Assembly: GCA_963070105.1 (NCBI GenBank)
Contig: OY718805.1
Coordinates: forward strand, 1,612,001 to 1,676,000
Length of the DNA: 64,000 nucleotides
Source of the DNA: Litomosoides sigmodontis
Lineage: Eukaryota; Nematoda; Chromadorea; Rhabditida; Onchocercidae
Direction: 5' to 3'
A model generated the notes under the pieces. It had not been told where the DNA came from, did not search any database, and saw only the letters and a program-made list of their open reading frames with translations. The stretch's first letter is position 1. Every line of letters begins with the position of its first letter. This document shows, in pieces, positions 12,401 through 28,207 of this stretch. A program made the position numbers and the translations under genes.

Positions 12401-15400
12401 ATTCAATAAATCATTTATTACATTTTAACTAAAAATTTTCAGTAGCAAAAATGAGATAAATGAAATTGCTAACCATTTACTTTACGTAAATAATTAAAGG
12501 AATTGAAAAAAAAAAACCTTTTTTAGCAAATAAGAAAACGACAATATGACAAATAAGAAACTATTGCAAAATAAGTATTGATTTTTTTCGTCTTTAAAAA
12601 TTACATTTAAATCATTTTTTTTAACTTAAACAAGTTTCAAAAAATTTAAAAAAGTTTAAAAGTGTTCCAAAGTAATTTCAAGATTGCATTTGATTAAGTT
12701 TAAAATTTTAAACAGATATTAAATTAAATTTCTAACATTCCTTTTCCTTTTTATGTTTTAGCAATTTATGCAAAAATAATAGATGCACAAAAACATTTCT
12801 CTTTTTTTTTTTTAAAAAAAAAGTGAAAACAACAATATCAAAGGAAAGGTCATTTCCGCTATCAATGTCTACCACAGGAACAAAAGACTGAATTGAAAAT
12901 TGAAAAGAAAGTATGAATTCATCAGTTTATCAGTATTAATTATCAGTAGCATTGATTTACACAATTCAATGTGTCACTGCCAGGCGAATAATTATTCAAT
13001 GAATTCCACATACTTTATAGCACAAAGATGAATTTGTAAAATAAAAATTAGCATAAAAGTTTTAAATTCCAAAAAAAAACAATAGAATGTGAGAAAATAG
13101 AAATGAATGGAATGAAAATACCATTTTTGTAAGAATCGATACCATCACAATCGCTCAATCGTTTTCGATTTCGATTTTGTCGTAGGCAAACGAACAACGT
13201 GAATGAGACAACAGTCACGCAAGTACATATCAGTAAAATCCATACCCATAATGGTGGCCCTGGTGATGACCAATGCAAATCACTGAAACTGTTTGGAAAT
13301 AGATGAAACGATAAGGGATGATGCGAATTTAAAATGAATTAAATTATACTTTAATCGATTGCTATAGTAAAATGGCTAATTAAAATAACTGTAATAATTT
13401 ACACAATGCCATTATTATGCGTATAATCATCATTATCATCACTATCAACATTATTTCTCAGTGATCCAAATGGTAAGCCAAGGCTAGGTTGGTATAGCAG
13501 TGGTTCACTCCATGCACCATATCCATGTTCACTTACAATACGTACCTATAACATTAAAAAAATTTCAAATATATTAAAATTTTCCCAATACGTTTTCAAA
13601 TTATTCATAAAATACTACCACTCTTGTTTTACTACAAGAGAAAGTGAATTAACTTGAGTGAATTAAATTACACCATCAATCTTTTACAGAAAAAGTCTAA
13701 TAAGCAAAATTTATGTAAAAAAAAATCTTTTAATTTTACTCAATAAATTTAGGATATGTCAAAAGGAAAAAAGACCGAAATACATTTATGCAAATTAACT
13801 CACCCTAAACGAATACATTAATTGTGGCTTCAAACTTTCAAATGTGTAGTAGTTTCGTGCAGTTTCAACAACTGTCGATGAATCATTGTGCAATGATTCA
13901 ATCTAAAATTAAAATTTAACAAAATTAAATTATTAAAATGAAAAGAAAGCGCTATGATAATAAAATTTTGCATTTACTAACTTCATAAGATAGTTCGCTT
14001 TTAATTCTATCCATTGCTTTCCATGCAATTGTAACACCGTTCTCCTGCACACCTTCAATTCGAAGGCCACTTACTAATGGTATTGTTGTTCTGCAATTGA
14101 CAGGTACACACACTTCTTTCACATTTTTAAAATTGATAAATTAAATAATGCTAACCTGATAATTCTAATCTTTCTAAAAACATTTCCAAATGCACTAAAA
14201 TCTCACCTAATACAGTACAGTAGTGATGGATGTAATTAGCATGGCGAAATTTCAAACTTCAATCTGTTAATTAATGATGAAAGAAATTAAGCAGTGAGAG
14301 GAAGAATGCAACCGACGAACCGTGTGGTAAATTCAACTAATGCATATTGGTTGATGACTGATTCCATCTTTGATACTTTATTTTCTGCAAAAATTAACAC
14401 GGTGTAAGTGAAGCCAGACTTTAAAGCAGTTAATTCCAAACGTTGTGTTGTAAATGTATTTCCGGTTGGATGCGCAATCGTTGTTGCCGGACATTCGGGA
14501 CACTGATAGCGATACCATAATTCCTGTAGAAGTGTAAAATATAATTGACTAAAAAGCAACGATGAATTTAATTTCACTAGTAACTAACTAAAAAGGAACT
14601 GATTTATTACGAAGAAAACTGTTAGCTATGGGACGATAATTTCGAACAGTATTAGTATTAATTAATTAATCACAAAATTATCAATAATACAATAATATTC
14701 GATACGTTCACTATTCATTTGTCAACAGCTAATTGAAAGTTTTTGCGCATTATTATTATTTATCATTATTTTATTTATTATTATTGCTAATTATTATTAT
14801 TACTTTTAAAAAGTGTTTTTACTACCAACAGTATGATTTTAAGTGATATCTTCATAATATCATTATTTCAAATTAATTTTGGGTAATTTTTTCACCAAAC
14901 GTAAAATAAATTTGAATAGCATTGCTATCGATAGCAATGCCACTACGTATTTTCAACAGTATCTTTACTATCCATAAATTAATTCTGTCAAGAAAACTGT
15001 CATATTTATTTGCAATGATAAATTCATGCTCAGTTTAAAAGCCTATGCTGTGCCATACTTCGCTTTTTTTTTGTTGAATTGAAATTCGAAATGTTTAGTT
15101 TTAAACTAGCCTTTCGTCCACCAAGCATTAATGGCTCATCCCATTCGATTGTAACCGATGTTTCATCAATTTTTGCTACTGTGACATGTGACGGTTTCGA
15201 TGGTGGCTCTATAAACAAACTTATACAACGTGTCTTTTCTTTCAAAAAAAAATTTAAAAAGAATTTGAACTTATACAACTAAATTTCCCACATAAATCCA
15301 TTTTTGATAATTTTCAAAGTACAAAGAAGCAAAAAAAAAATGGCTATCATTAGAAATTACTATTACATTACTTATTTCCAAGTAGATTGATAATTAAATT

Positions 15401-18400
15401 TCAGGAAACAAAAAAAAAACTTACGCGTACAAGAAAATTCCGGTCCTTCATCTTCCGCTCTGTAATATCCTACGTCACATTGGCATTCGGCACTACCGAT
15501 ACTTCGTGTACCACTATGTTCAGGACATGGTCGACAATCACCTGATCCATTCTCTGCCTTGTAAAATTCAACGGGACAGGCTAAAATTACTAATTTTAAT
15601 TTACTAATTTCAAACAAAAAATTAATATATGCAAATCAAACAAGAAAAAGAAAATCGCTCCTTTCCAAAACGACCTTTTTTTTTCCGGAAAATGAATGCA
15701 CTCACTCATTTCTTGTAACATTTATTTTTGCTGAAATAAAGTAAAAACTTTAAAAGGACAACGATCACAGCTTACAATGCATATGTTTACAAAATGATAA
15801 ATTGTCGTCTCCTAAATGATTGTAACAAACCTCTCATTTTTCCTCTCCTTCTCTCTCTCTCTCTCTTAGTATTTAAACATTTTATCAATTTAACAAGTGA
15901 TAAATAGTCATCTATTAAATGAGTGCAAAAAGCCTTCCTCGCCCACTCTTTCTCCCTACAATTTTGATATGTTTATTAATTTACCAAATGATAAATTGTC
16001 GTCCATTAAATGACCATAACAGGCCCCCTCTCTCTCTCTTTTTTAATAATTAATTTACTATAAAGTGACTAGCACATTTTTTGGAATATTCAAATATATA
16101 ATAACTTTGAATTAATCATTTAAGCCTTTTAAAATACTTCAAATCACAAAACAAAATTCATGCAATTTCCTATCGACGAAACAAAAAATCAAATATTTAA
16201 ATGATTGAAATGGTATACATATGGGATTATGCTATACCTATTCCATTCCCTCCTTTTTTTTCGCCTTAAAATTTTCATTTTTAAATTCCCAAATCTGTCT
16301 TTAATGTGTCATAAAAAATGAATTTTATCGTTTTCTCTCATCGAATTTCTCACTTCCACTTTTTTCCCACTTTTTTTGGCTTTTCTCTTTGCGCAAATTT
16401 GTTTTATTTTATTTCATTTTCATTGTCATTCATCCCATTTCTTCCTTTTCCGGTTTTCCGCTTCCTTTATCATCTCAATCGCTCCTTGCTTCTATGCATA
16501 TTTTTGTTTGACATTCATCATTAACATGCACGACACGAAGTGAAACTTATAGTTGAAAAACAAAAAAAAAAGACAGAAATTTATTTATCAACAGAGTTTA
16601 TCAGCTCCAGAAATTTCATAAATGAAAATGGCGATAGTAATGTTGGCCTTCACAGCACTTCAAATTTTCTTTCTTTTCTCTTCCCTCTCTGTCTTTTCTC
16701 ACTTCCTATTTCACTTCTTACTTTAAATGATTACGAAATTAGATAAAATAAAACACATGTAAATTCCTTTTTGATTAAAATACAATTTGAAAAAAAGAAG
16801 AAGGCAAAAAAATTTGTTAAATTCATTTTACATTAATTCTCTGCTACGAAAGTATTGATGAGCAACTCTCATAATAATTTCGTTATTTATTATTATTAAA
16901 TATTATTATCACCTTTGTTATTACCACTAATTATTATAACATTATTATTACTACTACTACTATTATTGATTATTATTATTATTATATTGTTATTATAATT
17001 ATAATTATAATTATAATAATTATCATTATTAAATTGTTATTATTAATTATTATTATTATTAAATTGTTATTATTAATTATTATTATTAATTATTTCATCA
17101 ATTACGTTCATCAAACTTTTCAGAAGAAGTAATTTAGGAGAAAGAATGCGTGGACGTTCCATAAATGACGGAATTCGAATTGTGCAATTGCTAACTTCTA
17201 CCTTCGCAGTAAGTTTTACACATATTTAGTTCATTCACTAAATGAAGCAAATCAATACGAATGCAAATATTTCGTCCCAGCGCAAAGGACACTTTGAGGT
17301 CACCGACCGCTCGTCATGAAATGCAAAAAGCTGCCGACATAAAAGTGCGACTATTCTCATTTCAATAAACAATCTTTAACAAAATTTATGTGAAATTTGA
17401 TATTCAACAGGAATTGAAGAAATGAAGAATGGAACGATTAACAGTTCTTCAATTTCAATCTTTCATTAGTCGCATGACCAATTTTCATGCAAAATACAAA
17501 AGAAAGAACGTATGTTTTAAAAAAAAAACACACACACACACATTATTTTTTTCGCAAGAAAAGTTGAACAAATAAAAAATAAAAACAAAAAAAAATTGAA
17601 TTTTAACAAATTTTGTCAATTTTCAATTTTGCCTAATTATTCGGGAAATATTTTGGATTAACTACAAACTGCAAATAACAAATGTGTTAACGACATTTAA
17701 TTTATGCATGCTTTTATCACTATCACTTTTGACATGAGTGTAAGGTGGCTAAAAGTAATTAATTGAATTCAAATTTCTCATTTCAAAATCATCAAAGTGA
17801 AGCGATGATACTGATAAGAATGCAGATGTGTGTTAATCTCCCTAGATATGCTAATTTATGCATCATCAAACAAATTGCCTCATTGATTTAGTGCTTGTTG
17901 TTGTGGTGCTGTTATTATTGTTGCTACTACTATTGTTGCTTAATGCGGAAGGAATAAGAGCGGTACGAATTAAATAGTCTAATATGCGAATACATTTAAA
18001 TTTAAGCTTTACCTAACAATCAGACACTTTACCAACTTCACACGTAACATTGAGAAGTTAAATTAGATTAATTAACTGCTTTTTCAGTAAAATTAAACGA
18101 ATTGATATTAATTGATTTAATGACAAATGAAGATAGCTGTGCGTTTCCTAAATGAAATAGAAAAACAAATTAGATTAAGTTAAAATATACATCCCAATAA
18201 TTTCATTTCTAATATATTACAGATACACGTGCTACTTTCTTCCCTTAAAATTTGAAATAATTTTGAACAGTGTTAATTTGTGTCTATTCTTTCTTTCTTT
18301 TCTACCAGTTTTTCATAGACTGACTATTTCTTTATTGATGTTTGCAATTACTGCATAATTAGTCAACCCAACACTAATTAAATTTCATAGAAAAATTCAA

Positions 18401-21400
18401 ATTTTTAAAGAAACATAGAATGCATAAATAAATTTAAAGCAAATGGAACTAACAACTGCAGAAAAAGATAAGTGAAATGTAGAACTAAAGTTAAATTTCT
18501 AAAGAAATGTACGGTGAATTGTCGCTAAGTGAGTTAATTAAGCAAATCTTATTACAGTGGTAGGTTTCATTTAGGGATAAATCTCGGTGCCGTTAGAAGA
18601 ATAGCATGAATCGTTTGTTTTAATTCAGCCATTTATTAATTTTAATTTAATTTTGCACGTCAAATTAGCCCATCACTTTTTGAAAGTATTCACCAATTAG
18701 TGCACCGAATAAATTTGTTTACGCATAAACAAGAAATTGCCATTTCACGCATGATAATTTATTGCAACTAAAAGTAATTTTTATTTACGACATTAGCATG
18801 AGAAATGTGCAGCAATACGGAAAGTGTTAATTGTCGGCCATCGACGAAGACAATAGTAATAATTAATGCCAATAATAATAACAATAATAACAATTAATGA
18901 TAATAATAATAATAAATAATGAATTTTTTTAATATATCGAAATTTCTCATCAATATCTTTCTCACTGTATAGCATTTAGTAATAAATAAATCTCTCGTGT
19001 CTTTCCACCTCAAATTTTACTCCTTCCTTTTTTGTCACTCATCGAAGAGAAAAAAAAATCACTTCCAAAGGTATCAAATAGCATCATCGAGCAGACAGTG
19101 CAACAATGACCCCTTCATCATTACCTCTCATTGAAGGAAGCATTAATTAGCTGCTAATTTAGATGAATGAATCCTTTAACTATTCACCGCTCCAACTACA
19201 ACAGCTCATCAAACACTCACCGACGGCACAACATTTCACCTTCATTCCTCCAACAGCCATTAGAAACAATGGTCAGTACAGTAATCCATCCATATGCCAC
19301 TCATCACTACTACTACTTCCACTGCAATGTTTACAAATGTTTCGGGAAAGTACTACTAGTAAATAGCAGCAGCCCTGCCAGTAGTAGTTACTATTATCAG
19401 TAACATTACTGAGGCGACCTCTTTCCCCTTCAAGGTTATTATTAATATGAAGAGCCGAGCCTTTCAGGTTAATAATTTCACAAAGAAAGGAACTTGTTTT
19501 GCCCCTCTCACTTGTACACTTCCTCCTTTCCCTCTCAGCTCCACCTTGGCTAATGCACACAAAAGGAGAAGTAAAGGTGAAATAGCCGAAGAGGGAAATA
19601 TCGATCATCGTTCGGGTCACTCATTCACTACTTCATAAAGATCTAATTGAATTCGAAACACGCACGCAATAGAATTGATAGTTTGTAAACATTTTTTCAA
19701 ATATTCATTTTAGCAAAATGAAAATCCTGTCAAACTTTACTACAGTTACACATCGTTTGTCAGCTTAAATTTAAAAAAGTGATTTCAAACTGTGATAAAT
19801 ATAAGCATCAAAGTTACACCTGTTGTACGCTGGAAATTTCATCTCACTTTACTGAATTACACATTTATTTGAAATGATTGAGTAAATAATTTTTCGGGAA
19901 AGTACCACTTGAATAAAATCCGATCTTATCCGATCATTGCAGTTAGGCAAAAGATATAATTCATCATTTTCTTCCATCATTTAATTGAAAAAAAAAACAA
20001 GAAATTGAATTTACTAACCAGTACACGTGTTGTACTTAATCGACGACGCGTAACCTTTGTCACAGCGACACTCACCGTTTGCCATATCCCATGATCCGGT
20101 CGCCTTGCACACATACGTCAGCTGATTCATACCACCTGAAATCCATTTTAGGTATTAACCAAAAGAAACAAAAATCATTTAACAAATCAAATTGCAGAAA
20201 GTATTGCAACAACTATAGTGATGCATTATTAAGTATGGAATATAGCAGTACGTAAATGTCAAATCTAATATAAAGTATAAGTAAAACGTAAAAATTTGCT
20301 TAAAAAGATCATTTTTTCTACAGAAAAATTTTTTTTAATTAAAAAAAACAATTTCTTAAATGTTACTTTAAATACTTACAGTTGAAATGAAATATTACCT
20401 AAAATAAATTTGTGGAAAAGTTAGAAAGTGTACCTACCGGAAGGTGAAGAATTTGGAACGCATCTACCATTTACGGCAATAATTGAATGCGCTTCAGTTC
20501 CAGTCACTGTTTCCGGATAATGCACAAACGAACGGATTATTTCCGGACATACTTCGTAAAAAATCTAAAAAAGTTGCATTCTCATTACTTTATTTAAAAC
20601 AACGAAGTTGATTTTTACTTAAAACCTAATTACATTTCTGCATTTAAATAATAGCATTAACATCGTCTGTTAAATTACACAACTGATTATTTCAATTAAT
20701 TTGAAAAATAAAACTTAATCAATTAGTTGATGTGAGTATTAACTCATTGTTTTCACTCATTTCATCGGTTAAAATTAATAAAAGTTAAAGCTAAAGAAGA
20801 CATGGGAACACCAAATATGAAATGCAGTTTCGCGTAAATTGCAAAACTTTATAATTTTTTGAATTATTTCCTTTCTATTCCCTTCCCACTTCCTTAATTT
20901 AAATACAACAATACCTAACATTTGATGTCAATCCTTCGAAAAATAATTCGTTCAAAAAATCAGTGAGCAAATTTCGAGTGGAAGAAAGTGGGGAAAAAAG
21001 CTTTTCAAATTGAAATTTTAGTGAACTCATTTAGCTAAGCCTAAAGCTTAATAATATTTTTCTGCCTTCCTTTCTTTCACTTTAATTATCATCACACTGA
21101 TGAAATTTAAATTTCATCAGCTAACTGCAAGAGTTAAGTTCAACGAGATCGGTACAACTGAAATAACTGTTGAGAGATTATTAAGTTAAAAAGTTTGATG
21201 AAATTCCCCATTTACGAGTACACTTCATCATCACTACCTTCATTTCAAGATAAATTTCACATTTAAATTATTTCGATCGTTGTAAACATTTAAACAAATA
21301 ACTGAAATAGGAAAAAATGAAAAATAAATTCGTTGAATTTTTCATTATTGGAAATTGTTCATCCTGTTCATTTTTCGTTTCTTTTGTCTAAAATTATCGC

Positions 21401-24400
21401 TTTTCTCTTTTGCCCTTTCCCTCTCTCCTTCTCTGTCTCACTCTCCGTCTCTCTCTCTCTCTCTCTTTGTTGTGAAAGTCGAAATTGAAATGCACTGTAA
21501 ACATGACATGCATCGTATGAAATTTAATGAATTGGTAATGCTTTTGACAAAATTGACAAGTTTCAAAGGATGATTTTTATGGTCTTGTTTAGCGCTAGCC
21601 TAATTCATTGCTGGCGCAATTACGACCTTTCGAGAGTCCGGTCGATCATCATAAAACTATCTTAATTATCCATAAAATTCGTTGTTTCGACGGTTTGCGG
21701 CAGAAGGAGGAGAGGGTCAGTTACCCCTAAATTATATAGTTCAAAAGGCGAATTCACTTTTGCTATCGCATGATCTGACCTCTTTCATCCCAATCGCTCT
21801 TCACGGCAACACTAACACAGTTGTGATCACTTTCCTCCTAACTTACTTCAGAAGCAATTTAAGGTAAAGTAGCGTACTACAATCTTACAAGTAAGCATTT
21901 AAATTATTTTGGATACTAAACCGAGGAAGCGATGATAGTTACTGAAATTAAATTGCTATATTGTCATAAAATAAAGTAAAATAAAATTATCATTACATTG
22001 AAATGTCATAAAAGTAAAATAACTTTTAAAATAAATCGATTTTTTAAACAGTTGCAAACTTGCAGTAGAAAACTTTTTCCATTTCCAGTTTTATGAAATT
22101 TAACTAATTTAATGACATTTGAATTTTTTCTGAATGAATGATACTACTAGCAAATTGCAAATGCACTTTGTTTTCAATTTAAATGCACAATTTCTATCAA
22201 AATTTCATCGAAAAGAATTTCCTCAATAAGTTGTTATTTTTAAAAATGTACCTTAACATTAAGTATTGATATACAAGCACCCGAATCTCGAAAGGCAAAG
22301 TATACAGTATCCTTGGTAACTGTATAGCTGCGAACTTCTTGATTTACAGTAGCAGTTAATGGATCATCCTTGGAATGTCGTCCTGTATCAGCGGTTATTC
22401 GATCTATTAAATCCCTTAAGAAAAAAAAATTCGATCAAAATTCCAGTATTATTTAGTGATCTCTAATAACAATATGTAAATGATGATTAATTTACTCCGT
22501 GCAAAACGTTGTTGGCAACGTCTAAAAACACGTCACGTACATATATTCAACACATGTGACCAAGAAACATTTTTTTTTGCTAAATAACCTAATTATAATT
22601 TGCTTAATACAAAAATTAAATAAAATTTTTAATTAAATTAGGTAGAAAAAGAGAGTTTCGAGTAATCAGTGGTTACCAGTAATCGGAATTCCAAACATTT
22701 TCGTACTGTTCGTCGCTCATTAGCTGAACAGCGTACAGACGGAACGTCTCCTTGCAGGAACGTGCATTACCTGGGAATTCACTGCAATCACGCATTGTAA
22801 ACGTTACCTGAAATAAACAGTTAAACGAGAAAGTGCTAATCATTTCGAACTGGAGAAATCAAATTATTAGCATTTCAATGGATTTAACTTGTGGAGACAA
22901 ACATCTTTAAGACCGTTCAAATTAGAGTTAAATTTTAGTTACTCACACAATTAGTGATTATTTTAAAATAGTTATCTTAATTATTGTCTCCCATTCTACA
23001 GCTCCTCTTCTCCTACAACAACGATCGTTTCTATTTTCTCAAAATAAACCATCCGTTTAAAACAAAAAATGCTCAGTTACATTTCTGTAAAATATTTTCA
23101 AGCAAAAAAAAAAGTTTTAAATTGGGAAAAATTATATTAAAAGAAATGACCAAAAGATTGTGAAATAAACACTCATTTTTCTTTGCACCATTTTTTTTCC
23201 TGTACGACAAGGTAATTTAATTAATTAAAGTCAAAATATCATTCTTTTAGGCTAATCAATTACAGCAATAATTGCTTTCGCATTGTTAGAATTTAAAATC
23301 AAAAATTAAAATTAGAGAATTAATTATATTGTAAAAAAATTAGAGAATTAGAGAATCAATTAGAAAAATTCTAAACAAAAAAAATTCAATAAATGATTTG
23401 TATGAAAAAAAATTTTTTACACCATAAAAGAACCAAATTTGAATTTTAAAATATAAATTACATTCATTTCATTTTTTTTTTTAAATTATAGCATTAAATG
23501 CATTTCTGTTAAACAACACAGGATGAATTCCAAACGGAAGATGAATTATTAATGATTAACTAATTCAACTAAATTTTAAAAATTAACAAAATTTTCAAAA
23601 AAAAAATAATTTCACCAACTTCCACGTGCAAACGATTTGCTCCTTTCACATTAATTATCGGTGTTCGCAACCAATTATCAACATTTAGCTGATCAACGTT
23701 GCAAACAACGTATGCTCGACGATTGTCCACACCTTCCGGTCCACGATACGTCTCCTCAAGCCACTAAAATTAAATTAAAATATTTGAACAGAATTTCAAA
23801 TAAACCATATATGCAAAAATAACTACAACAAAAATCTTTTCCAACGTCAAAATTTTTTTGCACACACACACACACACAAAAGTCGTTTTGAATTTATTTA
23901 ATAAAAGAAAAAATTTGAATTTAATAATACAATTAATCAAGAGGTTACTTAAAAGAAAAACAATTTTTTCACTTCTTAAATCGCTCACTTTTAGATCAAA
24001 AACAAAAGCATTTCCAATTCAATTAAACAATGAATGATTTAAATAATTGAGAGAAATTTTACAATAATTTATCAAATACTAAATTTTATTTTTAAAGTGA
24101 TAAATTTCAATTTTTATCAGTCCCTCTCCTCCTCCTCCTCCCTTTTTGTCCACCTCACACTAATAATGAAGTGTTGGCAGTCATGCATTACTGGAAAATA
24201 TTAATTGACTTTACAGGTGTTCACTCATCCCTTTTTCCTTTGTTACCGTTCCGCCGCACCTGTAAATCCGAATGTCACAGTGCCATTTTAGCAATTACTA
24301 ATAAGCACTGTTAAATATAGGAGGAACACACTACTACTGCTACCTTATACTTCACAAACCACTAATAAACCATTTATATTCCAAACTCATTTTATCAATG

Positions 24401-27400
24401 GGAAGAGAGAGGAGAGTGAGGGAGAGAGAGAGAGAGGGAAAGAGGGAAAAAGAAAAAGAAGAGGAAAATAAACACATTTAAAAAAGACATTTTTTTTTCT
24501 TGCTCGAATGCTCTAAATTTTTAACATTTCCTACACTTATCAATTAATTATATTTAAATAAAAAAAAATCTCAAAAAATTTCTTAAATATAAAAATTTTG
24601 TGAAAATCTTCTAAAGAAAATTCAAAATAACAAAGTAATTAATGTAGTATTTTAAATTGTTTTTCTTTAAAGTGACAGCTTCAATCATTACTATTCACAT
24701 GATCTATTTTCAGGCACATGGGCGCAAGTGACCCATCCCGGTTGATAGACATTAGAAAGGTTTATCATTATGGCTATTCTTCTGGTGACCTCAACTTTAG
24801 GATACTTCCAACGCCTCACTGATCACACACAAAGTTTATCAATGAAATAATTAGCACAAAGACAATGGGACAGTTATTTTTTAAATTTTTCAATTTTTTT
24901 GCCTAGAATTTTCACTTCGAAATTATTCAATGAGCAATACGATGCCTTTATCTCTTTCCTTACGATTTTCCGCAAAAATTGGGCGCAGTTTTTTTTAAAA
25001 GAAAAAAAATTTTTTTCCAAAAACAAAAAATTAATTCAATAAAATTTCGATGCAAATCTTTCTGTGTATTATTTATTGCTTCACAAGGTATCTTCCTTTT
25101 TTTTCGGCATCAAAAAACACATAAAATATTTTAAAATGGAAGTGCTTTGTATGTACCTATTGGGACATTTCATAATTTTACAAAATTAATAAAATTTTGC
25201 TAAAATAATAAATCCTAACAATACTCATACAAACGTATTATATTTGTTGTTTATTTGCTTAATTCATTTTATGCAAAAGAATTATGCAAAGAAGAAATTT
25301 AGTAAATTATCTATTTAAATTAAATCATGTAAGTTGTAAAAGTCAGCTATCCTTTCTATCATAAATGTTTTTTATCAATCATTTATTTCATTTCTTTGTT
25401 TATTTTAAACAAGTACTTCAGTTCCGATATTACAAACAACAACAACGACTGTACTGTACGTGGCGTGTAAAAAACTCACTTAATTAGCTTAATCCTTTTG
25501 CCTAAAATCATCACGTCTACCACAAACGATGCTTCGGTCTCTGCCTCAATCAACTCCTTCCACCTATCCTTCCTCCCTTTGCGAAAGGACAAAATTCATC
25601 CTTCTCCCTCCACCCCCTCATCCCTCAATTTTCCTCCTCTCCCTCTTCCAATAAGTAAATCATTCATACGTATAGATACATTTCTTAAGTACCATTCTCT
25701 CATTCCACCACTATCAACCGTACTCCGATCGATCGCCTTCTACACTCATTTAATGCATTCCCATTCCATTCCATTCCATTCCATTCCGTTCCATTCCATT
25801 CCATTCCGTTCCATTCATTCGCCTTCCCTCTTGAGGACCACAAAACGAGGAAGGAAGCAATTTAGTTGTGCTAAATTTCAATTCATATCCCATCCTCTCT
25901 TATCACTTCAATCTATCAGACAAAAATCGTCTCGTTGTTGGATGGATAATTATTGCAGTGAATTACAACCATCCATCATCACCACAAAACCACCATTGTT
26001 ACTCCTCGCCCGCACTGATATTTCAATAAACCTCAAGGTTAATTGACTTATTTAATGGCTTCCCTTCCTCACTGCAAATGCTATCACAAACACCTCAACT
26101 ATTGTAACGTTTGAAAATTAAAATGAAAAAAAAAACCGGCAACAACAACAAAACAACCTATATGATTTGTAAAACAAAAAAAAAACTAAAATTTATTTTT
26201 TTAGATTAATTCCATAAAATATAATTGGATTTTCAAAAATCGAATTAAAATTGTTAAAAGTAACGAATACTTCGTGCACAAAAAATAACTTCAAATATTT
26301 TGAAATATGAATGAAAAGTCGTAATTTACCCCAATTTCCTCATCTTCCATGTTTGAATGAGTCTGCCAGCGTAACTCAGTGGTTGAATTTGAGGTATCGA
26401 GCAGAACAACTGAAACAAATCTATCAAATATGGCAAAGTGAAAGTTAGCAAAAAGTTTTGAAAAAAAATTTAACTTTTACTTCTATCAATTTAAATTACA
26501 AATAATTCATAATTTGCTACTATTTTAAGAACTCCAAATTGCTAACAATAAAATGAAATTGACAATCGAATGATTAATAATAATGTTAACAATTATAATG
26601 ACACCGTGCAATGTACAAATTAGCATAAAAGCCACAACTGTCGATTGCAGGTGGACTGATGTTAGCAATTAACACAGCTATTATTACTATTATTACTTGT
26701 CAATTAATATTATCACTGTTGTTATTATTACGATTATTGTCGATATTACTATTACTATTATTATTCCTTATTATTATTATAATTATTAATATTACTAATT
26801 TATTATTATTACTATTTTATTATTATTATTAATTATTACTATTATTAATTATTATTATTCTTAATGACAAAAATAAATAGCTTTGTAATAATTATCCAAC
26901 TAATAACAAATTCAAAATCTGAATACTAAAATATGAACTTAATATCGAAATTGCCAATCTCGCTGTTCAGCTTTTATCAACAATTACTTTAACCAAATTA
27001 ACATTGTCATTAGGTAACTTGAGGATTTCCTTCCATCACACGCAACAGCACTTTGGAAGTGAAACAAAGCGCAGCCGTCTAATGCTTACACCCTCATCGA
27101 TGGAATTGGAAATTAATTAACATGGCACATAGCCTTATCAATTTCCATTCAATTAAAATATTTTAAATCATCTACAACTAGTTAGCTAATTTTATTCAAC
27201 TTTTTGAATGCACCATTTTTAAATATTCCACTTTTTGCTACAAAATCATTGAAACCTTCTCGTCTAATTGCTAAATTAAAAGGAAAAAAAAGACCAATGC
27301 GTCACAGAAAATTATAAAAACAAAAAGGAAAATCGAATAACATTTTTTTCGTGTGAAAATTTCCAAAATAAAATTCATAGAAAAAAAAACTATGACATCT

Positions 27401-28171
27401 AATTGTCAACTTTTTTTTTCAAAAAAAAAAACGCATCGTTTTCAATCGCTCAGAGAAAAAAGAGGGAGAAAAAAGGGAAAAAAATTTGACTAAAAGAATT
27501 TCTAAAAAAATTTAGGACAAACACATAAATGCCTACGGTATACTAATAGAAAAAACATTTACTACGAACAAAAAGCAAAAAACTGAAAAAAAAATCCCTA
27601 AAAATGTTTAGAAAAAAAGCGAAATTAACGAAAAATTTTTTTTTGCTCCAAAATAATTTCATAATAATTTATTTTCTCTTTATAAACGTGCACATTTGAA
27701 ATTATTCGGAGTGAAAATTTTTGGTTTTTTAATTTCAATTAGCCTTAAATGAACAAGGAATATTTGGGAGGCATTAAAAGTTTGAACAACTTTTGTAGAA
27801 CTGAGAAAAGCTGTTGCGAAGAAGTGAACAAAACAGGGAAGAGCAAACAGGTAGGCCTCAGCTTTTTAGATTTTGAACAAACAAAACATTTTGTTACTTT
27901 AATAATTTTAAAATTCCGTCAGTTAAATTTTATTTTTAAGATATACTGTAAATACAAGAACGTTTAGGAATATCAGCATACATCTATTGCAATTATTAAA
28001 ATAATTTTTTTCAAAAAAAAAGTTATTATCCACAAAAGTTATTCATTTTATCACAAATTAATTGAATATTGAATTGGTGGTTCCCACTAGAAAATTATAC
28101 TTTCAATTCTTAATTTCTCTCTCTCAATAAATGAGGTAAAGAAACCGGGCTAAATTCTAATAATAGTCAAA

Positions 28172-28207
<36 letters not shown>

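Noticed and set aside
25498..26046. 182-codon plus-strand ORF
   Set aside because: It opens at a TTG rather than ATG, lies in a vab-1 intron, and its periodic segment is the CATTC array; no splice or family support.
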